Made by a program: the position numbers and the translations under genes. The notes under the pieces were generated by a model. That model did no database searches and was not told the origin of the DNA. It saw nothing but the letters and a program-made list of their open reading frames with translations. Below, one piece after another: positions 12,670 through 24,000 of a DNA stretch of 64,000 nt; positions within the stretch are counted from its first letter, which is position 1; each line of letters begins with the position of its first letter. The stretch is from positions 9,804,038 through 9,868,037 of the forward strand of contig NC_040028.1 in NCBI RefSeq assembly GCF_000972845.2, given 5' to 3'. Source of the stretch: Larimichthys crocea (Eukaryota; Chordata; Actinopteri; Sciaenidae).

Positions 12670-13627
12670 TTATATTTTACCATATTTACTAAAAATATAG
12701 TATATATAAATATGGTGTAACTTTATATATAGCTCTATTCCCAAACACATGCTGACATAAAGCATATAATAATGGTCAGAGTGTCGGTTCCCCTTTATTG
12801 TGTCTATTAAGGAAGTTGGAGGGTGATATGATTCAAGTGATCTATTTTTTCTTAACTTTGTGGACTTGATCATGAAATCACAGTGTTGTTTTGCACAAAA
12901 TGATGAAGCTGAGTGCTGTTTAGGATACAGGGAAAACATTTCAAATGTAGTATACACTATCCACATTATAAAATGAAACATGCAAATAAATGAGTAAAAT
13001 TCAGTTTATCGTTGCATAATTTGGAGTCCAAAAAACTTACCTGATTTTCCTTGGGTCAGAAATATCATGACATGCTGTTGTCAGTACAGTACTGACGCAA
13101 ATATGTCACAACCAAGCTAAGTCTGTTCTGTTTCATTTCCTATGTTTGCATCACTTTCCAATGACATTAGCAATAGCTATTATTTCCTCTGCCTGTGTTT
13201 AAGGAGTAAGACACAAAGTGACGGCCTGAATGCCTTTGTTGTTAGTGTTGTTGTTTGTGGTTAGGCTAGCTTTCTCCTGCTTCCAGTTTTTATGCCTGGT
13301 TATATGCTTGTATGCATATAACCATAAAAGTGTTATTGAGCTTTCTCATTGAACACTATTGTTGGATATAATTGTGTTGTAGACTTTTTGTAAGTGTAAG
13401 TGCAAATACTGTGTAGTGCTGTTGTCACGTAAGGTGCGCATATGCTACATTGATATTCCTTCCTTTGCGGGTACAGTTGTTTACATAAATTATGATTTTT
13501 GGTCTATTTACATTTGGTTCCTGGTTTCCTATAAGGTCTCTTACAGTCTAACGCTCAAAAGACCTGAGCACACACACAGAGGCACAACTACTTTTTGATA
13601 TTTTGACCTTTTTTTTTAAAACCAACA
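11510..13627. other. Intergenic spacer between heg1 and first T2R-like gene
   Basis: AT-rich, with stop codons in all frames. It holds a long (GATA)n microsatellite. No exon, RNA gene or recognisable transposon was found. Confidence 0.6.
12580..12669. repeat. (AGAT)n microsatellite
   Basis: About 22 uninterrupted AGAT units. It is a standard tetranucleotide repeat, likely polymorphic. Confidence 0.95.
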
Positions 13628-14617
13628 ATGGAGCGTCAGATCATTGATTTGGATGACAAAACTTTTATATTAATCAACGGCCCTCTCATCTTCTTCAACC
13701 TCACAGCAAACATCTTCTATGCACGTTGCTTGATCTTTCCACCATGCAACAGACAAAGAGTCAAGCAGCCTTTAAAGATGCTCCTGGGATTTCTTGTCTG
13801 GTGCTCAACTATGTATTCTGTCTCTTTGGCTTTAGTGTATGTTTTGCTTATGGTACAGAATAGCTTTGAAGTGTCTTGGATTATTTTGATGTACTTTGTG
13901 CATACTAGCATGACATGTTCTGTTTGGCTGAACTTCTACTACTACTCCCAGATTGTTCCTTCCCAGCAAGCTATTTTGATCTGGGTAAAGAGGAACATCA
14001 GGTCTGTCATCTATGTGATTTTGTTTCTTGACATGATGTTCTTTTGGTTCAAAGGTACTGTGACTATTATAGGTGGGTTATTTCCAGTTAGCTTCACTTC
14101 ACATATCAATGGCACATGGACAGAGATGATTGACCATCATACTAAAACTATGAACTATGTAATGGATCTTTATTTCTACCTCAACAAAGTGTATACATTG
14201 TTCTGTCTGTGTATAATGACAGTTTCTATCTTTTCCATGGTCTGCTATCTGCAGAGACACATAAAGAGCATGGCACAGGGTGGTGGCTCCTTCTCCACCC
14301 CAAGGATTCAAAGTCACAAGCGAGTCACCACCACAGGGATTTCTCAAGGAGTGTTCTTCATCCTTTATGGCACTTTCTATTATTTTGATGCATTGACCTA
14401 CAGGTACTCCAAAGGCTTTCATTTTGGTGCTTGGATCGCCGTCACGGCTGCCACCCTGTACATATCTGTCACCACAGTCAACTTAGGCATCGGTCAGAGT
14501 ATATTCAGGCAAAGGGCAGCCGATACCTGGAAGGCACTCAAAGCAGTGTGTGGTGTTGGCATGGTTAAAAATGATGTAAAAGTGTACTCCAGCCAGTTGA
14601 CTTTAGGTGAATTTTAG
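13628..14617 (+). CDS. Type 2 taste receptor (T2R) family GPCR, intact
   Basis: An intronless 329-aa seven-helix receptor, the usual length and structure of vertebrate bitter taste receptors, which signal from the plasma membrane of taste cells. Visible T2R features are NGPL in helix 1 (residues 17-20), VKQPLK at 45-50 leading into helix 2, SVWLNFYYY in helix 3, WVKRNI at the start of helix 4, an N-glycosylation site NGT at 161-163 in extracellular loop 2, YLQRHIKSM after helix 5, and a helix 7 segment followed by IFRQRAAD. It is about 40% similar by eye to the gene at 16581. The start codon chosen is the only one that gives a full helix 1. V1R/ORA receptors are the nearest alternative, but their helix-3 signature is missing. 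The exact subtype and ligand are unknown. Confidence 0.8.
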   Translation: MERQIIDLDDKTFILINGPLIFFNLTANIFYARCLIFPPCNRQRVKQPLKMLLGFLVWCSTMYSVSLALVYVLLMVQNSFEVSWIILMYFVHTSMTCSVWLNFYYYSQIVPSQQAILIWVKRNIRSVIYVILFLDMMFFWFKGTVTIIGGLFPVSFTSHINGTWTEMIDHHTKTMNYVMDLYFYLNKVYTLFCLCIMTVSIFSMVCYLQRHIKSMAQGGGSFSTPRIQSHKRVTTTGISQGVFFILYGTFYYFDALTYRYSKGFHFGAWIAVTAATLYISVTTVNLGIGQSIFRQRAADTWKALKAVCGVGMVKNDVKVYSSQLTLGEF

Positions 14618-16580
14618 GAAATAATATGACTTATGGAGCAGCAAAATAAATATAAATATCCCTTTTTAATCCAATGAAATAGCAAATAATTGTGATGTAA
14701 AAAAAAAATCAATACATTGAGAAAAAAATGTGTGTACCTATTTCACAGTTCTATACTTTTGGAGTACATCACAGGTTTTGTCTGTAAGAAAACACCTTGA
14801 ACAACAATAAGACGCTGTGAACAGACAACAATGAAGATGGATGAAAGGGAGCTGTCTGCACATCTACACCAGCAACATGCAGTCGAATCAGGTGCTTCTC
14901 AGAACAAGGACAGAAAACCATGGAGGGACAAAAAGACTGAAGCATGTTGACTGATCTGCAGCTTTCAATAGTGCAAACAGAGCAAATGTGTCAGAGTCCA
15001 AAAAATGAGGATGGAATAACTTTATCATTATCTGTCTGTGTGTGTTATGATCCAGTAGTTCTGTTGATGTTTACCTGTGCAGACACGCAGCTCCTCTTCG
15101 GAGAGTCACCGTCACCAGCATCCCACAGGTGGTCTTGTATTTGCTCTGTGCTTTGTGGACTGTTTACTGCTCCTTTCCATCCCTGTTTATCACTGGTGAG
15201 GTGGACCTATTATAAATCATAAATGCAAGCAGCCTCTGAATATTATAATATTAATGTAGAAGCTCAGATACAATAACTACTTTCATGTTTCAAAGATAAC
15301 GCAATTTATCTGTGGTCAAAACCAAGAACACTGGGAAAGAAACCTTTGTACATTTTCTACAAATACAAACCATGACAAGGTGTTTGTAAGCAAAACTGTT
15401 TCCTCGTGTTGACTTGTCTTGCAACAAAAGTGCGTTGCATGTGTTTTTTTTTCTCATTTTATTTAAACCTTTTTTTTTGTTTATTCAAATTAAATACTGT
15501 ATGTGCAATGGAAGTCTATTTACATGTGTATGTGTATGATGTGTTTGAGAGATTATGTTGTATTGTTATTTAGGTGAAAATTATACCCAGTTAATATTCA
15601 TTGTGTTTTCAGCTCTGTAGATAATTTGATTTCTGCTTTCCATGTGCATCAATTCTGAATTCAGTGGATGGAAGATTCAGCTAATAATTTAAAATAAAAT
15701 GTGTGATGATATTAAAATGTGTGTTTATTCCTGAGTTCTGTCTGTCAGTTCCAAATGAGTTAATTACTTTCTTTAACAAGTTACTACCCCCTCCCTTCTG
15801 AAGTAGCTGCATCATGGCCTCTCTGAAATGTACAGACTTATTTTGCTGTTAGATTCTTGAAAAACGCAGTACAGTGAAAGTACAGTTGCCTCTGGGAAGT
15901 TATTGCCAAGATGAATGTCAATAACACTTTAACTCCAACCTATTTGGTTGTCATAAACAGTATATAAGCCTGTAATAAACTGTTTATAGCACACTATAAT
16001 TATAGTTTCAGCTATTGGTCAACAACCTCAACAGGTAGAGGTTGATGTATTAACAAACAAATAATGAATTATAGTGTAAAATCATTAGAGAGTCATTAGA
16101 GAGATTAAAGTTGGAGACAAATACTTCACATTAATAAACACAAGTCTGTATATCTACTTACAACTCCATTATAATGTGTTATACACCATGCGGCAAATGT
16201 TTAAACTGTGCTTATGACAATAAGAACTTTTTGTCAGTGATTTTACCTTTTGTTGCTGACTGAGATCAAGCACATGATGTTATCTTCATATTCTGTTTGG
16301 AGTATTGACATCTACGATGTATCTAAGTCTTATCCATATTTAACCTCCTCATTCTTTGTCTTTTAAATAATAAAATGCTATAAGCTATAACAAAAAAACC
16401 TGTCTTTGGGTCTATTTTTTGCTATTCCTTGTCTATGTTACTTTTTGTAGGTGATTTCACAGTAATATGCTTTATTTGCATATTTATATTTGCATAAAAT
16501 GCAAATACCTCAGATTTGTTGCATTGCACAGTGCCTCACTGGTCTTATTTGTAAGAGCACTACAAGGGAAGAGGACCAAA
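14618..16580. other. Spacer between the two T2R genes
   Basis: AT-rich DNA that contains the T2R relic described separately. Nothing else with coding potential is seen. Confidence 0.55.
15028..15190 (+). pseudogene. T2R pseudogene fragment
   Basis: The DNA aligns by eye to 17140-17330 of the intact receptor. It keeps 'acctgtgcagacac' (end of helix 5), then 'gagtcaccgtcaccagcat', then a helix 6 start around 'caggtggtcttgtatttg'. The loop between 'cagacac' and 'gagtcacc' is shortened and the frame is lost. Only the helix 5-6 region is recognisable. It is a relic of a third T2R copy lying between the two intact ones. Confidence 0.65.
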
Positions 16581-17519
16581 ATGGAAACAGTGAACACAGA
16601 TAGGAAAAACTATTTAATATGTGTCCTTCTTAATGGACCTCTTCTTATTCTCACTTTCATGGCTAATTTATTTTTCATCTTTTGCCTGGTCTGTCCACTT
16701 CACGGAGAAAGGATCAAGCAACCTCTGAAGTTTCTCCTGGGATCCTTGATTTGCAGTACAACGATTTACATGACGGCTAGTTTTGTCCTGTCCTCTTATG
16801 GGGTAGAACCTGAAACTAACAACCCTGCTGAAATCTCACTTCTGGTGGTATCCTCCATGTTCTATGCTAGTACGGCCTCCTCTGTTTGGCTTAACTTCTT
16901 CTACTATATTCAGATTGTGCCTGCACAGAGAGCCCTCTTCATCTGGATTAAGAAGAATATCAAACCCATCATCTACGGGGTTTGGCTTTTTGAGAGAATT
17001 TACAGTTTGTTTGAATTTACCATCTGGGCTTTAGCGAGAAGTCATTGTCCTGATAATTACAATTTGACAATGGATCGCGACACACATGAAGATGATAAAT
17101 GTCCGGAAGACATCCTTCTGCCTCATGTAGTCAGTATCTGCTTCAGTGTCTGTCTCTGTATTATGCTGATGTCCAGTGGCTCCACTGTTGTCTACCTGTG
17201 CAGACACATGCGTCGTATGATGGCAACTGGACTGTCCCTCTCTTGCCCAATGTTCAGAAATCAGGTGAGGGTCGCAGTCACTGGCATCGTACAGGTAATC
17301 CTGTATATGTTCTGTGTTATATGGAATATGTACTTGTCCCTATCACCCAACAGCATCAGTCCAAGTATCCATTACACTGTCTTCAACTTGTACATGGGAG
17401 CCACTACATTAAACCTGGGAGCTGGTCAGGGTGTATTCAGGAGGAGAGCAGCAGACATCTGGCTTAAAGCAACTCAGTGGTGCAAAGCTCCTAAGACAAA
17501 GTCTGAACAAGGAGGATGA
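16581..17519 (+). CDS. Type 2 taste receptor (T2R) family GPCR, intact
   Basis: An intronless 312-aa seven-helix receptor. An in-frame ATG at 16467 would add 38 residues. I chose 16581 because it then lines up with the receptor at 13628: IKQPLK falls at residues 45-50 and the loop-2 N-glycosylation site NLT at 161-163 in both. Other shared features are NGPLLIL in helix 1, SVWLNFFYY in helix 3, WIKKNIKP at helix 4, HMRRMM after helix 5, VRVAVTGIVQ at helix 6 and FRRRAADIW after helix 7. The role is presumably bitter or related chemosensation through a G protein. The ligand is unknown. It is a tandem paralogue of the upstream gene in the same orientation. Confidence 0.8.
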   Translation: METVNTDRKNYLICVLLNGPLLILTFMANLFFIFCLVCPLHGERIKQPLKFLLGSLICSTTIYMTASFVLSSYGVEPETNNPAEISLLVVSSMFYASTASSVWLNFFYYIQIVPAQRALFIWIKKNIKPIIYGVWLFERIYSLFEFTIWALARSHCPDNYNLTMDRDTHEDDKCPEDILLPHVVSICFSVCLCIMLMSSGSTVVYLCRHMRRMMATGLSLSCPMFRNQVRVAVTGIVQVILYMFCVIWNMYLSLSPNSISPSIHYTVFNLYMGATTLNLGAGQGVFRRRAADIWLKATQWCKAPKTKSEQGG

Positions 17520-19489
17520 TACTGAAGCTCCAAACAGAAGACGAAGGTTATCACGAAGGTTATTCTATTATAAACAGAAGGTTATTACTAATTAAACTGA
17601 CAACACAAGCTGCCCCTGAAGCTTGAAAGCCATATATCAGGAGGTTTATATCAGGAATTCTTCGGTTGTAAAAACAACAACAACAACACACTATAACATA
17701 ACAAGATAATCGTTTGTTAGATGTATGTGGGTTCGATGTGAAAATGTTTCCTCATTATTTTGTTAGTGGGAGTACTGTATGAGGTCCGAAAAATATCAGC
17801 ATTAACTGTGATTAAAGAAATGTGCAGGTATGTGTGAGGAGGCAGAGAAATAAATAAAATAGTAAAAAAGTAAAGTAAATAAGTAGAGTACATTAAATAT
17901 GTAAAGAAAGTAAATTAATACACAACAGTGATGGAATTTATAACAGATTAACACTGATAACGGGCAGTTTTCTACAGTCAGTCTAAATGTAACATTTTGC
18001 AGATAAAACCTAAAGTTACTTTTGAATACATTGTCTTAATATAGTAGTTGAGTATTTTTACAGTCTGATGTTACTATTTTTGTTACACTGTTGATTTGCA
18101 AAGAGGTCAAACGCTTTAAGATGTTACCTTCATGATCTGTCGGAAATATTAAACACACAAAAAGAAATAGCAGTTATAGAGTACAAGTTGCTGAATTGCG
18201 CAAAACTGTTACACTATAACTCCCGTAAACATAGTGTATTTTATTGTTTTATATGGTTGTTGTTGTTGTCATTTATAAGTGTGTTTAGTAGTTAAACATA
18301 CTATATACTTATTAAAATTTGAATATGAACATCACATGTATCCTCTTAATTCTTTGTAGTTTAAATGATTTCTATGTTGCTACTGCATACTTAATAAACC
18401 TACGACTTTTATCGTTTTCTAACATTCTACCTATTATTTTTTGTTATTTTGCTAACCCTGTCACAACTGGACTTGTGTCACTTGGACTCAGGTCGTTGGC
18501 CCATCGTCAACCCTTAAATCTACCAGGAGCCTTTCTACTCTTTGAGTTTTCAAACTCCATGTCGTAGGCTCACATCATGAGGAGTCACAAATGAAAGAAA
18601 ATTATGATGACTCCTAATTATGAGAAAACTACTGTATGTCATACAAATCAAAATCTCCCCTTCGTATTTACAAGAAAACTAGCTCATAATTAAAAAAAAA
18701 GATCAACATCTTGTACTAACAAAACCATAATTATGATCATCTCTATGTTTAAAGCTAAGGACGTCAATTCACTACATGATCCAGATCTTCTAATTATTTG
18801 TATTGTAATTATTGCATTCCATAATTTTGAGACAGAGATCTTTTGACTGTAGAACTGTAATTATTATCAACCTGTAATTGCAAGTAATTCTCAAAATAAT
18901 ATAACCCAGATGTAAGAATGAAATAATTTACTTGCAATTATCAGATCATTCTTAATGTAATCATGAGGCATGTTATGATATAATTCGGACATGATTTTCA
19001 TGTAGTCATGTAGTCATTGTTATATAATTGTGAAACAATGTTCATGTAATTATTTGATACTTCTCAATACTTGCATGTACCTTGTCACTTGTGCAGAGTA
19101 TAGAGGACTTACACTTTTTTTCATATTCTATTACAGTATATTTCATGTTGTACACATTTCTCATTTAAGTCGATGTTTTGTATTTTTATGTTGTTAAAAA
19201 GTGATATATTGTGATGCTGTCTGTTTTGTGGTGAATGCAGTACACCCCTCACCTATATGTCAAACGAATGAGGAAAAAATACATTCAGATACAGTCAAAT
19301 GTTATTAATTTACTTTAATAAATTATATTTATTAAATTTATATTGTTATATTGTTTAATAAATATTATAACATATTATTATATTTAAATTATTTATATTA
19401 TGGTCACTTTCCTTTGCAATATTTCCTACACTATGGTCACCTTATCATGTTGTAGTTTAAAATCTATATTTATATTTCTTTTCCATGTC
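17520..19489. other. AT-rich spacer with degenerate 'ataattatga' repeats
   Basis: No coding signal. Between about 18600 and 19070 there are many variants of 'cataattatgag' in both orientations, including an inverted pair around 'taattgcaagtaat' and 'ttacttgcaatta' (about 18875-18945). This looks like an old MITE or degenerate satellite. The stretch at 19300-19400 is almost pure A/T. Confidence 0.45.
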
Positions 19490-19842
19490 CGTGCTGGGAT
19501 TACTCAATCTCCCCATCCCCTATCCCCTGGTTGCTAGTGATGTGTCTCATGTTGTAGAGTGTATTGTATATGTGCTATAACTGCTGAGGTGTTTTTGTCC
19601 TGCTCCCAGAGTGTACTCCTTACAGGAGCACAGACTGGGGGTTGTTCTTTTTTTTTCTCCTCCCCTCTCCCCATGTTGTATCCCTTTTTTCTTTCTTTTC
19701 CTTTTGGCTATCATACACTGTCCTGTCCTCCCCCATTTGTCATATTACATGTATTATTGTATGGACAGACTGGTCTGCAATTTCGTTGTACTGTACTTGT
19801 ACTGTTACAATGACAAATAAAGCCCCTATCATTATCATCACA
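19490..19842 (+). mobile_element. LINE 3' end, L2/Maui-like
   Basis: The stretch ends in 'ttacaatgacaaataaag' followed by a short 'atcattatcatca' tail, preceded by 'caatttcgttgtactgtac'. In my experience this is the usual 3' terminus of fish L2-type LINEs and the SINEs that use them. It is truncated at the 5' end with no open reading frame. Confidence 0.55.
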
Positions 19843-19914
19843 TGTGCAATATTATTTATATCATTCCACTAATTTGAAATTTTCTACCTTAGTACTTGTT
19901 TTGAACATCTGCAG

Positions 19915-20047
19915 GTCTGTGGATTGCCTCGTTGTTTTTTGCCCCTTTATTTGATTCTATTTCTGTAGTGTATATTACACTTTATGCTGCTGTAACAAGT
20001 GGATTTCCCCGTTGTGGGATAAATAAAGTATAATTTAATCTAATCTA
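19915..20047 (+). mobile_element. Second LINE/SINE 3' end
   Basis: 'gatttccccgttgtgggat' followed by 'aaataaagtataat' and an 'atctaatcta' tail is the common 3' terminus of another fish non-LTR family. It is short and 5'-truncated, ending about 35 bases before the kansl1l 5' exon region. Confidence 0.5.
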
Positions 20048-20079
20048 TATTTATAAACAAACAAACTTCACCGTGAGTG

Positions 20080-20369
20080 CTGATAAATCCGAGCTTGTGA
20101 GCAGGTCCTGAAGGCGTCATGAGTGCCCCTCCCCTCTCGGCAGTTGACGAGACGAACAGACGGAGGCTCGGTGTCAGAGCGGAGCGGAGATTTATCGATG
20201 CTTACGGGCGAAAGAAACAGCACCGTTAGATAACTAGTCAAACTACTAGCTGCTTTTAATTCCGAAGATAACAGCCAAAGGAAAAAAAGGAAAAAAAAGG
20301 AGAGATTTAAGGACATTTCAAGACGTATACATCTTGAAGAAACGATGCAGCGGTTTACCTCCCGGTCAG
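20080..20369 (+). promoter_or_regulatory. kansl1l: kansl1l promoter-proximal region and 5'UTR exon
   Basis: This is a CpG-containing block in otherwise AT-rich DNA. It ends in a good splice donor (cag|gtaagt at 20370). The exon joins to 21005, where the coding exon begins after a 'ttttttttactcttag' acceptor. The exact transcription start is unknown. It contains the start of a 15-codon upstream ORF. Confidence 0.65.
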
Positions 20370-21027
20370 GTAAGTGGGACTTTCGGTTAACGGTGTAACG
20401 TCCGTTATCAGAGACGGTTTAGCCAACGGCAGCTCTTAAATTTAGACACTTTAAGTGACTGTTGTTTATTTAAAACTAACCCGTGGTTAAAGAGTATCCA
20501 GCACTGCAATAAAACCTCTCGTTCCCCTTTGTTTGTTTGTTTGTTTGTTTGTTTGTTTGTTTGTTGTTGTAGCTCATCGTTTCACATACATCTCCTTCAC
20601 GGCTTGTTCACTGTTATCGGGAATTTGCAATTCTTCCTCTAGTGACTTACTAAGTTAAGTTAGTTTGACTAACCCGTTAGTTAACGAGTAAATAAAAAAT
20701 AATAATAACTAACTAAATAATAACTAAACAATAGCGGGAACCCAAATAAGTGTGCGCATCGGGAACAAATGAGCAGTTTTAAGTTCCCAAATATGCGTGT
20801 CATCGTAAAAATATGTGTCCGATAAAGGGCTCAGAGAGGATTGTTATTGTTATTCACCAGATCCCACATCCAGTTTGACCATAAAGAGGCAGATAGTTTG
20901 TGTACATGTTTATGTGGTGGCAGCTGCTCTGCATGTGTTGAGTCTGTTTTTTCCTATCATTAAAGCACTGTACTTTTTACTAATATTATTTTTTTTACTC
21001 TTAGGTGATTTCCCCCTGGCTACCTAG
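20345..21027 (+). promoter_or_regulatory. Spliced upstream ORF of 15 codons in kansl1l 5'UTR
   Basis: ATG at 20345-20347 opens a frame that runs through the splice junction (20369 to 21005) and stops at TAG 21025-21027, giving MQRFTSRSGDFPLAT. The main start codon follows 24 bases later at 21052. If translated, it could lower initiation at the main ORF or allow reinitiation. It depends on the splice being as inferred. Confidence 0.55.
20528..20565. repeat. (GTTT)n microsatellite
   Basis: Nine to ten GTTT units in the first kansl1l intron, just downstream of the 5'UTR exon. Confidence 0.9.
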
Positions 21028-21051
21028 AGCGTTAGTGATTCAGAAACTGGT

Positions 21052-24000
21052 ATGGCTCCTGCCCTGACCAAAACCCTCAAAGATGGCCATGGTATCCACT
21101 TGTCCTCGCCTCCCGCCTCCGTCAGAATGGACTCAGATGGGAGAGCCGTGCACAACGCTGATCTGGAGTTTCAGCTCAGATCGATAGACGACGGCGACCT
21201 CCAGAAGATGTGGCTGAATCTTTCCTCGTTTCCCTCCTTGGACGTCCCCGCCAACTCTGTGCTCTCTCCGTGCCCGCAGGCGTCTGCCAGCCAGTATGAG
21301 ACGGTGCTCGTCCCCAGCCCCACTTCTCTCCTTAACCTCTTTTCCTTCGGCGAAGATCTGAGAGATTTTCATCAGGTGGCCTCCGTCTTCCCAGGTGTAC
21401 CGGACATGTTTTTAGTCCCTGGCTCTGAGCACAATAGCCAAGAGGCTCGCCTGCTGCATGGACATAGTGCTGCTCCTGAATGTGGGCCAGATGGTGGTGA
21501 TGTGCATCACTCCCCTCTTAGCCTGACCATTGTTCCTCCTTCATATTCCCACGGGGAGATAAAGCACCAGGGCTGCACTCCCGTCTTTGCAGCCCCGCCT
21601 AAACTGACACAGGAGAAAGTCGCTGGCACGGGCTGTCCTCCTCCACCTCTGGTGCAGCCTTGCAGTGGCAGGGTGAACTCTGACCAGGTGGCACCCAGAG
21701 TTATGCTGGAAGAAGCCGTGAAGGAGCGGCACGTTAGGCAGGCAAGTCTGCACGGCCGAGCTCAGAGGCTGCAGCGGAGACTACAAGCCCTCCTTGTTGA
21801 GCACGCTTTGTTACACTGCAACCAGCAGCTGGAAGGGCTGGAAAGGCACGGCCAACTTGGAGATGTTTCTTTTGACAGACTGGACAACATGCATCCTGCC
21901 ATACTACCTCCACAAGTGGGCTGTGAACCCAATTTCTCTTGGCTGGAGTCGCCCACGGCCTCGTCTTCCTTCACAGAGCTCAGAGAGTTCAGCTGCTCCA
22001 GCCAGGCGATGCTGAGAGGCCTGCAGGAGGCTTTAGACTCTGAGGCCACGGCCAGCAGCAGCTCAGACGAGGAAGTCGAGGATGATAGGAGTCACAGAAG
22101 AACCAAGACTTCACATTTGTGAGTATCCAGCAAGTGGAAGACGAAGTAGAAGTAAAATTCAAAAGCACTGTTTGTGGCCTCTAGAGAAAGAAAGTTTAAT
22201 ATTGGATGGATCATTCAAATATAATGAGAAGCAATTAAATTGACAACCAGATTCTGTATTTCTTTATAAACGGTTATTTGTTTAGTGTATTCCTTGTTCG
22301 AAAACACATTTTCCACACATAGAATAAGGAAGGCTTGGTTTCTTTTTTACAAGCAGATTATAAAACTAGTTCCCTTCTGTCTTGACTTTGGGCTGTCTAG
22401 AATTTGAGGTCTGTTTCTTATTTTGAACCTGCATTTTTAAGAGCCGCAGTGCGCACGCGGCTGTATACAGCTGGATATTGCAGCTAAATAAACAAGCTCC
22501 AAGCGGGAGACTTTTAGAAATCCCCTGAACCAATTTTGCCTTATCGAGTTGAGGTGAATAATATCACCTCAGTGTCACACAGTTAGAGTCAGATCAAAAA
22601 CAAACAAACAAACCCCCAAAACAATAAGAAACCATTTCACAAACTTCACTGTAGTGTCGCTGCCAAAGGATTTGGTTGCCAGAAGCCAGCTGTGGTTCAT
22701 GCTGAAACTGCTGGCCTTGTTCTAATTCAGACAAGTAGGGAGTACGCAGAGGTCGACTCTCACTCCAGGCAACCTTTCAGTTCACGACAATAAAGACACT
22801 GCAAACACGGTGAAAGAACTGGGTGCAAACGTGTAAACTGGAAAGACTGAGCATTGTTTAGTTAAGTTTATGTGAACTACAAGAAGGGAGGCATTGAATC
22901 TACAAACGTCAAGGGTGACACGAGAAATCCAACTTTCACAATGACACTATATGTTTTGGAAAGTCAGGTCCACTGTGCCTCTGCAATGTTAGATGCATAT
23001 TTTGCTTGGCCCTCAGGGAAATTTACAGTGCGGTTTTCATGAGTGCATGTTTTGTCCTCCCAGCTGTGGAGAGTGTGATGACATTTTTTAGCCATGCACA
23101 CACACACACAAACGCAGTTTCTTTCCATGCTGCAGTTATAACCCATTCAACCCACTTGCAAGCTCTCTTCACCCACAGGCGTGGAAATAAACACAAGGCA
23201 TGCCAGGAAGCCCGTAACATCCCAGCCAGTCTGTGCCATCATGCTTCTCCTTTTTCTAGCGAAGGAAATACTACTGAAGCGTGTGCCAGTGTGTGTGTGT
23301 GTGTGTGTGTGTGGTTGTGACGTCTTTCTTGTGTCCTTGCTGATGAGAGGAAGACTGTATGTTGGAGTGTTGTGACGTCCTTGTAAGCGGTGCATTTTTC
23401 TGTGGTGCTTATAAGCCAAATTGTGCACATACTACAAAAATATGATAATAATTTAGCTAGTTTAGGTCATATCTTTACACTGGTCTGGTTAATATTGTGA
23501 AAGATGTCCACAAATGGAAAAAAGTCGCAGTATTACATACAGAGAAGGAGAGCATTTGGGCTAAAACTTGATCTATGTGCACCCTTGGCAAGCAACGACA
23601 ACAACAATGTTTTCTGTGGAACAAAGAAGTTGTTTTTAAAGATCATTTTCTGGCTGGCAGGAGAGAGTGACAGGAAACATTTGGGGGAGAGAGACCAGGA
23701 AAGAAGAAGAGAGAAACAAGGATATTAAATAAAGGTCCTGAGCAGGATTTGAACTACTGACCCTGATACTGAAATAAAAATGACTGAATGTAAATGATCT
23801 TGTTGCTTGCCCTCCAGGACATCCTGGAAAGAAGCATTTACCTTCTTCAGGATGAGCGTTGCCGTGTTCAGAGTGCCAGAGATATTTTAAGGTCAATGTA
23901 GTGGGTCGAGCTCAGATAGTGTTTGTTTTGAGAACAACAGCCAGCAAGAACAAATTCCAGAGAAAAAGATACCCGTCCCTGCCGATGTAATGCTTATCTT

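Noticed and set aside
16467..16580. 38-residue N-terminal extension of the second T2R
   Set aside because: The extension is not hydrophobic in a signal-like way and is absent from the neighbouring paralogue. Starting at 16581 aligns all motifs residue for residue.
18319..18567. 82-codon hydrophobic frame considered as a T2R remnant
   Set aside because: No T2R motif ('KQPLK', 'SVWLN' or the loop-2 glycosylation site) and no alignment by eye to the intact genes.
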